24,864 nt of DNA from Zygnema cylindricum (taxonomy: Eukaryota; Streptophyta; Zygnematophyceae; Zygnematales; Zygnemataceae): contig JBBHKE010000513.1 in the NCBI GenBank assembly GCA_037447655.1, positions 1 through 24,864 of the forward strand. Direction: 5' to 3'. The position numbers and the translations under genes are program-made. Positions within the stretch are counted from its first letter, which is position 1, and every line of letters begins with the position of its first letter. This document shows positions 1 through 11,626 of the stretch, one piece after another. The notes under the pieces are model-generated. The model worked only from the letters and a program-made list of their open reading frames with translations. It searched no databases and was not told the DNA's origin.

Positions 1-225
1 GGGGGGGGAAGAGGGAGGGAAAGGGAGCAAGAGAAGGAGTAAGAGGAGTGAAAAAGATAGAAAATAAGAGAGAGAGGAGCGAATTGGGAGTAGAAAGAAG
101 ATAAAGGAAGAAGAAGAGGTAGGGGGGGAGAGATAAGTGGAGAGATGAGAAGGAGAGATGGGACGGGGGAGGGAGAGGGAGAGGGAGAGGGAGAGAGAAG
201 GGAAGCAAGAGAGGGAGAGAGTGCA
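1..225. repeat. Purine-rich (GA/GGGA) low-complexity tract
   Basis: Nearly all bases are G or A, starting with eight Gs and containing runs of GAGGGA near 170-200. No reading frame or element end is visible. It mirrors in composition the pyrimidine-rich right end of the window, which is purine-rich on the opposite strand. Confidence 0.9.
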
Positions 226-552
226 CATATCGCCAAGTCGAACAGGTAATATCAATATCTTAACTTAGAAACTTCTATCTCCGTACATCAACGCACTTTT
301 ACTAGCTGTACTTTCCAATTTCCGTACAATAAATGTTTATTTTGTACGGATCGCATTTTAGTACACTCAAGTACTACAGTACTGTACCGTACAGTACTGC
401 TAGCCTCGAAGGAAGTCAATAGTTTCTCCGTGCACATCTGTCGTATTGTATAATCTGACGGTTGCGATGAAAAGGTACAGTTCTTTATTCACAGTTTCGT
501 GAAGTACTTTATATCGTATTATATACTCAGTAATATTCAAATGGTTTTGCAG
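226..552. other. Intergenic or intronic AT-rich DNA
   Basis: No gene was recognised. Overlapping GTAC/AGTACT palindromes occur around 370-400, and the GTAC theme recurs through the first 2.5 kb. The 64-codon open frame on the minus strand here has no recognisable similarity or gene-like context. Confidence 0.6.
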
Positions 553-601
553 TACACCGTGTTTCGCTATTAGGGTTAAGATTTTTTCCGCCACTTAGAA
601 C

Positions 602-1058
602 CATAGTTCAAAAGTAGGTGACCGTACGCCCATACATTATGCCTATTGTATGCAAAACATACAATATGACCTTAAGACCCATATTGTATTGGTCGCAAAA
701 TGAAAAATAATAGTAACAGGGTTGAGTTGCACATGGATCGATAGAGAATTAAACGTCATGTCTAAATTTGAAAAAAAAATGGGACAAATTTTATTTTTTC
801 TGTGAGTTTTGAGCAACTTTCTATTTAAACCGTCAGATTCGGACGATCTGACGGTCGTTGATGAAAGTAACGATCTAAGAAGATCACATGAAAAGCCCAT
901 AACACAACTTACGATATGACTATCGTCAGATTCGGACGATCGGACGGCCGCTGATGAAAGTAGCTATCTAAGAAGATCACATGGAAAGCCCGTAACACAA
1001 CTTACGCTAAAGGCGGCCTACAAAAGGCCTACCAAAAAACGCCTACTTTTGAACTATG
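602..1058. mobile_element. 457-bp hAT-like non-autonomous element
   Basis: The ends are inverted copies: CATAGTTCAAAAGTAGG at the left and CCTACTTTTGAACTATG at the right (17 of 17). It is bounded by a perfect 8-bp direct repeat, CTTAGAAC, at 594-601 and 1059-1066. An 8-bp duplication and C..G termini fit the hAT superfamily. It lies inside the TA-flanked element 555-1246, whose sister copy has an uninterrupted related sequence at the same place. It encodes no transposase. Confidence 0.85.
831..1006. repeat. Two tandem 83-bp units inside the 457-bp element
   Basis: Units at 831-913 and 924-1006 both run from CGTCAGATTCGGACGATC to ACACAACTTACG, with scattered substitutions and a 10-bp spacer. 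The start of each unit is partly self-complementary (CGTCAGAT..ATCTGACG in the first). Confidence 0.85.
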
Positions 1059-1248
1059 CTTAGAACATCTTTTCTCCGTACACACTTGTCCAATTTTCAA
1101 TTTGAGACCGCCAATAGGAAGCTAAGAATATCGACTTTCAATCGCAACCGTCAGATCCATAACCCTGCAAGTGTGTACGGAGAATAGATGTTTAAAGCGA
1201 CAAAAAAAACATCAATACTAGGGTAGTACAGTAGTGATTCACGGTGTA

Positions 1249-1860
1249 CATTGTACATCGATGTTCCGTACATTGTACAGTGGATCTTTTCTTTGCCGCT
1301 TAAAAATTAAAACACGTTGTTTCTGTGCGCAGTTGCCGCTTTTTTCATCGGACGGTTACGATTGAAAGATGAAAGTCACAGATTCCTCTTGGGGATTTTC
1401 AACCAAAAATCAGACGTGTGCACGTAGAGAGATTGTTTGAGTGGTGAAAACATCGTTAAGCGATACTCTGTGTACTTGTACTGTACTGTAGTACGAATAG
1501 ACTTACGTCCGATTCGGATAATTTAGTAATTTTTCAATGATAGGATGTTTGAGAGTCTCCGGCCGTACGATTATACTCTGAACGGTCATAGATCACCGAA
1601 TTAGAGTACGTGTAACCAAAAAGGAGTCCATGGATTTTCACTTTTAGCCGATTTTTCTCGTTTTGTGCATGTTATAATACTCGGTGAGAAACACTACACT
1701 ACAGTACAGTACAGTACAGTACTGTAGTCTTCTTTTACCTACAATACGATTCTCCATCGCTTGAAAACGCTGCATTTCGATCCGTATTCTATGCATACTA
1801 TAATATGTCTAAGTGAGTAAACGCGTTCAAAAACCCTTGCATCCGCTATATTTGGTAAAG
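1249..1860. other. Non-coding, transposon-like AT-rich DNA
   Basis: No gene was seen. It contains GTAC-rich palindromes (1233-1285) and an ACAGT x4 microsatellite at 1701-1720 ending in a short palindrome. The phrases CGGACGGTTACGATTGAAAG near 1359 and AAGCGATACTCTGTGTA near 1457 resemble pieces of the neighbouring TA-flanked elements, so a decayed copy is likely, but its ends cannot be set. Confidence 0.5.
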
Positions 1861-1862
1861 TA

Positions 1863-2077
1863 CACCGTGTATCGCTATTAGTGGTAATGTTTTTTTTGCC
1901 ACGTAAAACATCTTTTCTACACGCTTGTCAAATTATGGATCTGACGGTTGCGATTGAAAGTCAAGATTCTCACTTTTCGATTGACGGTCTCCATGTGAAA
2001 ATTGGACAAGTGTGTACGGAGAAAATAATTTATGTGGCAAAAAGTTACTAACACTACAGCAATAGCCATACGCGGTG
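1863..2077. mobile_element. TA-flanked 215-bp fold-back MITE
   Basis: The left end is CACCGTGTATCGCTATTAG and the right end reverse-complemented is CACCGCGTATGGCTATTG. TA flanks at 1861-1862 and 2078-2079. The arms pair imperfectly for much of the element: GCCACGTAAAACATCTTTTC and ACACGCTTGTC on the left match the complement of the right arm. The whole element could therefore fold into a hairpin. It is the uninterrupted sister of 555-1246. Confidence 0.8.
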
Positions 2078-2079
2078 TA

Positions 2080-2561
2080 CCAGTACAGTATCACTATCAT
2101 ACGAGTTACGGGATATAGCGTTTACACGTATTTTCACTTTTGACCTATCCTCCAAAAGGAAATCAAACACGTGAAATGCTGATTGATGAGTGGCGGAATA
2201 AAGCATTGACCTTTAGAAGCGATTGACGGTGTAAGGTACATGTATTACCATGGAAACGCGTGAAAATAATAAATTTGGGAAAACGTTGAACGTAAAGACG
2301 AGGTTCCCGCCTTTTTCCTGTCAATTTCTTCCCGTCCATATGCGCCCGTCAATCGTAGGGGGTTAATGTGACGTGACGACTGCTATCTTCCGACGGGAGA
2401 CAGCAGATCGCCGACAAATCTGATTATGAGAAACAACCGACCGCAAGATGGAGATACCGTATCGCACCCGGACAAACGCGGACATAATTTAGTGTTTTAC
2501 ATCGTATCGAAGTTATTACTATTTTCGCTCTGTGCATTTAATGCCGTAATGTAGCGATGTG
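2080..2561. other. Non-coding DNA left of the large hAT-like element
   Basis: No gene was recognised. GATTGACGGTGTA at 2221-2233 resembles the right terminus of the TA-flanked elements, so a lone or decayed copy may end there. No matching left end was found. Confidence 0.45.
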
Positions 2562-2823
2562 TCGCAAGGCAGAGGTCGCAAACGGTCAACCGAAACCGTA
2601 ACCGACCGTTAACCGACCGCCCGCGCCGGATCCGGAACGGATTCGGTTGCCAAATTTTGGGGGTCGGGCGGTTACGATCGGTTGATTCACCAGGAAAAAA
2701 AAAACGGTCGGTTACGGTCGGTCAACAAAAAAACCAAAAAAAATGAAAATTTTGTACTGTCCCTAAAATCCAACATTCTTGTACTTTGTACTCTTTGGCA
2801 TCGTGGAAGTACGTGACATCATG

Positions 2824-3242
2824 ATTAGCGTCGCAAATCTGACACGGTACTGTAGTAAGCTATTTTATTTCGCAAATCAAAGGGAATGCGATAAAGCGTC
2901 GCAAATCTGACACGGTACACCGCGAATCGTTATTAGCGTTGAGAAATTATTAGTGTAAAGAAAAAATTAGCGTCATTCATTCTAATTTAGTGCCAGGAGA
3001 CGTGGCAGATTATGGTCCACTTCCTTAAATAGTGTAGTTTATTCTATTTAAGGTATTAATGTCAAAATTTTGGGGTGCCGATATAGAGTTCATAACGCTA
3101 ATAACGATTCGCGGTGTAGTACACTATTCATTTCGAAAATCTTAGGGAACGCGACAAAGCGTCGCAAATCTGACACGGTAGTACAATATTCATTTCGCAA
3201 ATCTTAGGCAACGCGACAAAGCGTCGCAAATCTGACACAGTA
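2824..3242 (+). repeat. Array of ~62-bp units in the hAT-like element (left part)
   Basis: Units read GTACACTATTCATTTCGCAA, then TCTTAGGGAACGCGACAAAG, then CGTCGCAAATCTGACACGGT. Complete units lie at 3119-3180 and 3181-3242. Older, more divergent copies lie at 2824-2845 (partial) and about 2848-2917. The array is cut by the TA-flanked element 2918-3116 and resumes after 10537. Confidence 0.85.
2918..3116. mobile_element. TA-flanked 199-bp MITE
   Basis: The TIR is a perfect 23-bp inverted pair that starts CACCGCGAATCGTTATTAGC. TA flanks at 2916-2917 and 3117-3118. It is inserted at the TA of ...CTGACACGGTA/GTACACTATT..., the junction between units of the 62-bp array. The interior is AT-rich with TCTAATTTAGTG-type motifs and has no ORF. 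Confidence 0.9.
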
Positions 3243-3889
3243 CACCGCGCATCGTAATTAGAGTAAATTACTCTAATTCGGTCGCTCGAAATTTCGAGTC
3301 TATCACATCAAATAGAGTACACGATTCTATTTTTTTCATTATTCTATTTAAGGTACGGTTTAATTAGCGTTTTAAATTCTAATATAGGTTCACTTTAAAT
3401 AGTGTGGAATACGGACGACGTCCAACCGTGCAAACTTGTACTTTTTAAGTGAAAAAGTACATTTGATGATTTAAAAGAGTCACGCTCGCACGCAAAATCG
3501 CACTAAACAAAATGACTAAATCACGACAAAAAAAAAAACCGTTCGCATGACTCTAATCCGTCGACAGCATCGTCGTCAGTGTGAACATTTACATTAATAT
3601 CCATGCTAAAAGAATATAGTACAACGGCGAAAATAAGTGTTTGCCTTTATTTCCGTAACAACTTTGTGATTGTTGTTCGACGTTCCGCTTATTCAGTTAG
3701 AATAGGAACTTCGCACCAGTTTCATGAGAAACGTATTCTAATATAGGATCGCGTCTATTTTAGCGTAAATATTAATTCTAAAAAAAACTGACTTACTAAA
3801 ATGACCCTTGAAAAGAGTAATTTTATACTCTAATATGGGTTTTTTACCATGATGACACATGAAATAGAGTAACTATATTGACAAAAATA

Positions 3890-4215
3890 GAATAAATCTA
3901 CAGCATTTGGCGTGGGTGATATATCTCTTGAGGTAACGCCAAATGCGGGTAGACCTCACAAAATGCAATCTTCTTGGACCAATCACAGTCACTCTTCCTT
4001 TGTCCAATCACAACCGGTTTTTTTTTTGTTTGTCTTTTTTGAAATCTGACAACCACAACCAGCCTGACTGCGCCGCCATCCGGAAAATCTCTCCAATTTT
4101 TCAACAGGGATTCTGTGAAAGTCTCGCTTCGTTTACCACCGCCATGGATTGCATGTCACCCATGTCATCGCTTTCTTCCCATCTGCTGACATTCATAGGG
4201 TGTTTACTTTTTTAG
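3890..4215 (+). other. Possible captured gene 5' end (promoter and first exon)
   Basis: This stretch is less AT-rich than its surroundings. It contains two CCAATCACA motifs (3978-3986 and 4005-4013), then a pyrimidine-rich leader, then ACCACCGCCATGG with ATG at 4144. The ATG opens a short frame, MDCMSPMSSLSSHLLTFIGC, serine-rich like the start of a transit peptide. The frame ends within 75 bases of the ATG. This resembles the 5' region of a host gene picked up by a transposon, but I recognise no parent gene. It may be coincidence. Confidence 0.25.
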
Positions 4216-4384
4216 GGTTTTGTTGTTCGAAATAGCAAAAAATTTGCTACCAGCAAACTCCACCATTGATGACGAGGCAAGATCTTACTCTCTTATTGTG
4301 ATTGAATGTGATCTATGTAACAACCAAACACATAAGGGAAGATAAAGAAGGAAAACTAAAAGAAATTCATAAAACAAAATTGGA

Positions 4385-6175
4385 AAATAAATCTTAAAAG
4401 ACAAAGCAGAGTTATCTGTCTAATTATCTGGGTAATTATTTGTCTATATAACCTGTCTAATTCTCTATCTAATCTAATTCACTAACTAATTTAATTATCT
4501 ATCTAATCTAATTATCTATCTAAGTTAATTATTTGTCTAATTATCTGTTTAATTATTTATCTACTTAACTGTCAAATTATCTGTCAAAATATCTAATCTA
4601 ATTATCTATCAATTTAGGTTTTTAATTACCTGTCTAATCCAATTATCTATCAAATCTAATTATCTATCTAATCAATTTATTTATCTAAGTTAATTATCTA
4701 TCTAATTTAATTATCCATGTAATCTATTATTCCATCTAATCTAATTATGTATCTACTCTAATTAACTGTCTAATCATCTGTATAATTATCTGTCAAATTA
4801 TATGCCAAATTATCTGTCAAATTAGCTAATCTAATAATCTAATCTAATTAGGGTTTCAAAAAAATTTCAAATTATCTAATTAATTATCTAATCTTATTAT
4901 CTATCTAATCTAATTATCTTTCTAATCTAATTCACTATCTAATATAGTTATCTATCTAATCTAATTATCTATCTAATTTAATTCACTATCTAATCTAATT
5001 ATCTATATAATCTAATTATATATCTAATCTAATTACTTGTCTAATTATCTGTCTACCTAATTGTCAAATTATCAAATCTAATTATCTATCAATTTATCTG
5101 TCTAATTATTTGTCTAATCCAATTATCTATCTAATTTAATTATCTATGTAATCTATTTTTCTATCTAATCTAATTATGTATCTACTCTAATTAACTGTCT
5201 AATTATCTGTATAATTATCTGCCAAATTATCTGTCTAATTATCTAATCTAATTATCTCTCAAATTACCTATCTAATCTAATTACCTATCTGATCTAATTA
5301 CCTATCTTATCTAATTATCTACCTGATCTAATTATCTATTCAATCTAATTATCTATCCAATCTAATTCACTCTCCAATCTAGTAATTTATCTAATCCAAT
5401 TACCTATATAATCTAATTATATATCTAATCCAATTATCTATATAATCTAATTATCTGTCTAAATATCTAATCTAATTATCTATCAATTTATTTGTCTAAT
5501 TATCTGTCTTTTTATCTTTCTATCAATCTGTCAAATTATCTAATTATATTATCTAATCTAATTATCTGCCAAATTACCTATCTCATCTAATTACCTATCT
5601 TATCTAATTATCTACCTGATCTAATTATCTATTCAATCTAATTATCTATCCAATCTAATTCACATTCTAACCTAATAATCTATCTAATCCAATTACCTAT
5701 CTAATCTAATTATCTATATAATCTTATTATCTGTCTAATTATCTAATCTAATTCTCTATCAATTTATTTGTCTAATAATCTGTCTATTTATCTGTCTATC
5801 TATGTGTCAAATTATCTAATCTAATTATCTATCAAATTACCTATCTAATCTAATTACCTATCTAATCTAATTATCTATTTGATCTAATTATCTATCTAAT
5901 CTTATTATCTATCTAATCTAATTCACTATCTAATCTAGTTATCTATCTAATCAAATTATCTATCTAGCCTAATTCACTATCTAATCTAGTTATCTGTCTA
6001 ATCTAATTATGTATCTAATCAAATTATCTATCTAATTATCTGTTTAATTATCTATCTAATTATATGCCTAATTATCTGTCAAATTATCTAATCTAATTAT
6101 CTATCAATTTATCTGTCTAATTATCTGTCTAATTATCTGTCTATCTATCCGTCAAATTATCTAATCTAATTATTT
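4385..6175 (+). repeat. Degenerate TCTA/TCTAATCTAATTA array, left arm
   Basis: About 1.8 kb is built from ATCT, TCTAATCTAATTA and a frequent 17-mer, ATCTATCTAATCTAATT, with many substitutions and no long perfect run. The mutational decay suggests an old array. The same 17-mer appears reverse-complemented at 8175-9350. Confidence 0.9.
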
Positions 6176-7430
6176 GTTCACAAAAAACCTAAAAATCCAT
6201 AAAAAAATCCCAGTCCTTTTAACGGATCGACAATTAAACCTAAATCCTCTTACTTTTTTTTTCAGGTTGGGGCCAAAGTTTTTCATTTATTTCCGACAAA
6301 ATATTACATTCGACTTTATAATTTTCCTGCCCTACAAGAAGATAGTGAAATGATTTGTAAAAAAATGGAATTCAAAGGAGAGAATAGATAGAAGAAAGTG
6401 GAAAAGTATGGAAATTTTCTGAAGTTTAGGGCCGATATTCAGTTTCGGAGTATGTAAAATAGTGAAATTTTTGGAGCCATCATTGTTTTTTTTCTTATAA
6501 CTACTAAATGATTGTAATGAATTTTTTTTAATGAATGATACTTTTAGTGGCGATGTTATGACTCTTTATTTCACTGATATATGACTTTCTTTTATTTTTT
6601 ACCAAATGATTTTGTCTTTTACATGTTTGCGTCTGCTTTGTAATATTGATTTTCTGTCATGGATGATGATCACCCAGCGACAAGACAGCATTTTCGTCGC
6701 TGGATTTTAAACAAGTTACGATCCATGTTACAACTGACTGATTAACTGACTCAGCCGACCAACCGGCGACTTATATGTGTTGCCGTTGAACTGCAAATCA
6801 ACAATAAAACAATATGGCCATCTTATTAAAAAGCTTGTATTATTGCTTACAAAACCTTCCGCTATGAGGCAATGTCATTGCTGGAAATTCCAATGTAATG
6901 AGAAAACTGTCAACACTTATCAAATCACAATGAAATAGTCCATGTCACTGGTGTGCCAGCGATCAGCGATTGGGCCGGCTCGTCGCCTAATATCAATAAC
7001 GTAAAAAACATGTTTGCGCATCAAAGGTAAACACTAAGAATCAGTTCACCAGTTACAACATCATATTTCCGGTAGGTGAATGAAAAACACACGGTAAAGC
7101 ATTAAGCATGACAAACCATCGCTCATATATTGCAAAAAAAAATCGTGTTTTACAAAATGTTTATGTTATACATTGTTTTGGCATACTTACTTCACAACGA
7201 AGTAAATTAAAAAATTGGAAAAACAAATACATTTTAGTAAGATACACACTATGCAACGTATTACCCCTATGATATTGTATGATAACTCCTATCTCATAAA
7301 TCCTAACACTCCTTACATTTTTAAAATAGGTAAAACAAGCCAAAGCAACAAAAACTACAAAACTATGTCACTCTCAAGTTCCAATATCCACCAAAAAAAA
7401 AAATATGGGGAATGCTTAGGCATTCATATG
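6176..7430. other. Unique core of the 7.3-kb element, no intact gene
   Basis: AT-rich DNA without a recognisable ORF. A short inverted repeat, CCAGCGAC..GTCGCTGG, lies at about 6673-6704. This would be the expected place for the missing catalytic part of a transposase, but the short open frames at 7161-7343 (-) and 7215-7460 (+) show no transposase motifs. Confidence 0.5.
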
Positions 7431-7433
7431 GGC

Positions 7434-7908
7434 TTAGTATTCGTCCCCTTCCGTGAATAGTTCGTCCGTAACCTCGTCTTCATGAGTAACGGCGTCAGTG
7501 TTTTCAAAATTTCCGAGAGATTCTCGTCCCCTTGCTAAGGAAGGTGGCACTTCGTGTAGTCTTTTCACGTCCGAATTCGTCAAAAAACTCCGATGCATGT
7601 TCCTGTTTCAAACGTATGATGATGTCGTATGCCATATCTTGCACAATTGTCTTAGAAAGTTTCATTCCCGCCTTTTTAAACCAATGAAATTCCTCGAGTA
7701 ATTCTTCATGAAGACGGGTCACCAATGCCATATCCTTCCTTCCCCTACCCGGTAATGCTTTCATTACCGCCACATTTCGTTTTCCGAAGCCCGACGTAGA
7801 CAAGTTATTAGTCGTATCTCTTATGCCTCTTACTATGGCTACCCTTTCGACCCACCATCTCTTTGCTTTTTGATACTCTGTAATAGGAGAAGAAGTAAAA
7901 AACATCAT
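7434..7908 (-). pseudogene. Broken transposase fragment, CENP-B/pogo-type HTH-like
   Basis: An open frame of 134 codons runs leftward from 7908 to 7504. It contains GRGRKDMALVTRLHEELLEE (about residues 54-73), then FHWFKKAGMKLSKTIVQDMA. The order GRGRK, leucine/glutamate-rich helix, aromatic-Lys-Lys-x-Gly, Ser-Lys-x-x-Val resembles the second HTH unit of CENP-B/pogo transposases, which binds TIR DNA. The frame stops right after a short T run. A shifted frame then stays open to a TAA at 7434-7436 and encodes an acidic tail (DELFTEGDEY), so a 1-nt frameshift is plausible. Family members are several hundred residues long and carry a DDE domain, which is absent. The family call rests on pattern only. 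Confidence 0.5.
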
Positions 7909-7952
7909 ACAAAATATGGGGTTAGTAATGTAAATAGATAGATAGATTAGAT

Positions 7953-9350
<1,398 letters not shown>

Positions 9351-9949
9351 TTGTGCATCTCTCCGATCACCTCTTCAACAACAGGTGCAGGGGTATGAGA
9401 TATGCCGTTATATCTCGACGCGTAGTTACCCCACATTTTTGAAAATCTCCACATATCTTCGAAGATTAAACGAATATTTATAGGGGGAAAGATTAGGCAA
9501 CAACGAGAGTCGGATGTAAGAGTAAGCGTAAATAAAAAATCTAAATTGATAATGCCATTGCCCATCTGAACATGCAATATTTATGGGAAAATTATAGAAG
9601 TGGGAGGTCAAACAAATGAGGGAATCCATTGTGAATAGAGGATAGGTTCAAAATTTTAATTTTAAAATTTGGTTGTAAATTTGAAATCCCATCTTTTTTA
9701 AAAACTCAAAAACGAAACTGGAATTTTAAAAAACCGCCCAAAAATTCTACCAAAGATCTGCAAAAAACGATGCAGCTTATTGGATGTACGGATGTCTCTT
9801 ACAAAAGAGACCAAAAGGACAGACGATTTGTATAATATCGTTGGTTTGCAGGTATGACATTTCTATGGTCAATAAATTGGCCACGTGTAATTGTGATCGT
9901 CCAATAATATGCCGTGCTACGTCGATTCGTTGGGATATCTTCAAATTGC
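9351..9949. other. Non-coding right flank of the array
   Basis: AT-rich, with no gene recognised. Overlapping minus-strand frames at 9317-9629 show no domain, and they start within or next to the array. Confidence 0.5.
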
Positions 9950-10520
9950 GACCCAATTAGAGTTAAATTTCACTGTATTACGTGTTCATTTTTGAACTTC
10001 CTCACTTGAACGCGACTTTATTAGAGTTAAACGCGACTTTATTAGAGTTAAGACACCTTATTAAGGTAAAATGACTCTAATAAAACAAACAAAGTGCGAC
10101 GGTATTAGAGTTCAAAAGTACCTTTTTCGTACGAAAATCAAACAACGTATCTGAAAGTGTCGTTTACATTCGAACTACAAGCGTAATTCAGCCGTTCATA
10201 AATGTTGACTTTAAATTATGTAACTGCGCATAATTTACATGTAACCTTCAACGGTGGTCTCGACTTAACTGACACTCAACGCGACAGCAGTACTAACGTC
10301 ATAATGATGTCAAGATATACGGACTGACAGTTTTTGTACGTTTACATAATTTAGTGTTAATAATTACAGCGCGGAAAATTATCGCCGACATAACCCAATA
10401 TAGAGTACCTAAATAAATTAGAGTAAAATTCCTCTTTGAAAAAGTTCTATCACATAAATTAGAGTAAATGACTCTAATTATTTTTTTCTCTTTTTTTACT
10501 CTAATTTTTTCATTACTCTA
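9950..10520. repeat. Subterminal ATTAGAGT/ACTCTAAT repeats of the 7.3-kb element
   Basis: Many short direct and inverted copies of TTATTAGAGTTA, AATTAGAGTAAA and ACTCTAAT occur here, including a near-perfect tandem ACGCGACTTTATTAGAGTTA pair at about 10011-10051. The same words occur at 3243-3890 near the opposite end. Clustered subterminal motifs are often transposase-binding sites; that role is inferred. Confidence 0.6.
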
Positions 10521-10564
10521 ATTACGATGCGCGGTGTAGTACACTATTCATTTCGCAAATCTTA

Positions 10565-11298
10565 GGGTAACATTCCATTAGGCGGTCCCAGTAAATGTAC
10601 GGACAATTCTACTAACAGCGTTTACTGGAAGTCCGCTCCATTGTGTCGAGCAAGTAACAAACCTTACTCAATTATAATTGGCGCCACATAAGGTTACATT
10701 ACAGAGTCAAAAAATCTTTAAAAAATATACAAACGGAAAGTCATAATAAAATATATGTACAACCGTAGGTAGTTAATGATTCGTACGTAAAGTTTGCGGA
10801 CAAATTTTGATTTTGAAAATAGAAATCAAAATTTCGAAACGGAATGGCAAAAAGACGCGACAAACTTTGAAGGTCGCGGCAAACTTCGAATGTCGGTGGA
10901 TGTCAGACGCAGCGTGCGAGGATATTATCGAACTCACCTGCATCCAGCATGGCAGGCGGCATATGGCCTGCACGACGTGCACGCCTGTGATCGCTTGTTC
11001 AAAGTAGATATGTATTTTCTTTTTGACGTGTACCCTATAGCAATCATCTTGTGGGCCCCAACTCTCCTCGCGAGGAGAGTTGGGGCCAACTACATGATGT
11101 GCCCGATTGTTTCGCGGATCTCAATTAATGAAACATCCAACGGTCAGGAATTACGCCTACATCGTTGGAGCTTCTCGACAGCTTTCCAGTAACTATGTTT
11201 CGTCTGACAAAAAAATAACAATGGTACAGCTCTGTACGGTACTGTACGAAAACGTACGGGGTCACGAACCCCACTTTTCGTCTAATGGAATGTTACCC
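10565..11298. mobile_element. 734-bp element with TTA target duplication
   Basis: The ends are inverted 17-mers: GGGTAACATTCCATTAG at the left and CTAATGGAATGTTACCC at the right. TTA flanks both sides (10562-10564 and 11299-11301). It interrupts one 62-bp unit whose uninterrupted form is present elsewhere in the window, so the empty site is known. A TTA duplication fits PIF/Harbinger-type elements. The 132-codon open frame at 10794-11192 has no recognisable domain, and I do not call it a gene. Confidence 0.8.
11054..11087. repeat. Perfect 34-bp palindrome
   Basis: GGCCCCAACTCTCCTCG is followed directly by its exact reverse complement, with no spacer. It is far more GC-rich than the 734-bp element that contains it. 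It could extrude as a cruciform or, if transcribed, form a stem of up to 17 bp. Confidence 0.95.
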
Positions 11299-11626
11299 TT
11301 AGGGAACGCGACAAAGCGTCGCAAATCTGACACGGTAGTAACACTATTCATTTCGCAAATCTTAGGGAACGCGACAAATCGTAATTATTGGCTTATTCCG
11401 TCGTACATTGATTAATTTTGTACTTTTTCGGTTACGGGCGGGCACGGTTAGTCGCGAAAAATCAAGATTCGGTTAATTTTTTTTTTTCGTAAAAGACGGT
11501 CGGTTAACGGTTAACAATTTTAGAGCGTGACAAAACTCGGTCGGGCGTCGGTTACTCAGATTTTGAAAAAAAAACGGTCGGTTTCGGGCATGATTTTTTT
11601 TGACTTTTGCGACCTCTGTTGCAAGG

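Larger units (their letters stand above)
555..1246. mobile_element. TA-flanked inverted-repeat element (MITE), interrupted
   Basis: The left end reads CACCGTGTTTCGCTATTAGG. The right end, reverse-complemented, begins CACCGTGAATCACTACTGTA. TA flanks both ends (553-554 and 1247-1248). Inner parts of the arms also pair, for example the segment with ATCTTTTCTCCGTACACAC near 1067 and its complement near 1165-1190. Removing the nested 457-bp element and one TSD copy leaves about 227 bp, close to the 215-bp sister at 1863-2077. TA duplication is typical of Tc1/mariner-class elements. There is no coding capacity, so it is non-autonomous. Confidence 0.75.
10539..11391 (+). repeat. Array of ~62-bp units (right part), split by an insertion
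   Basis: One unit begins at 10539 (GTACACTATTCATTTCGCAA). It is interrupted after CTTA at 10564 and resumes at 11299 with TTAGGGAACGCGACAAAGCG, ending near 11339. A last, shortened unit follows to about 11391. Joining the two halves restores the same unit seen at 3119-3242. Confidence 0.85.

Noticed and set aside
10794-11192. 132-codon open frame in the 734-bp element
   Set aside because: It spans the 34-bp palindrome, has no recognisable domain, and overlaps open frames on both strands.
10562-11301. Longer target duplication (CTTAGGG) for the 734-bp element
   Set aside because: Comparison with the intact 62-bp unit shows GGG/CCC belongs to the inverted termini, leaving TTA as the duplication.
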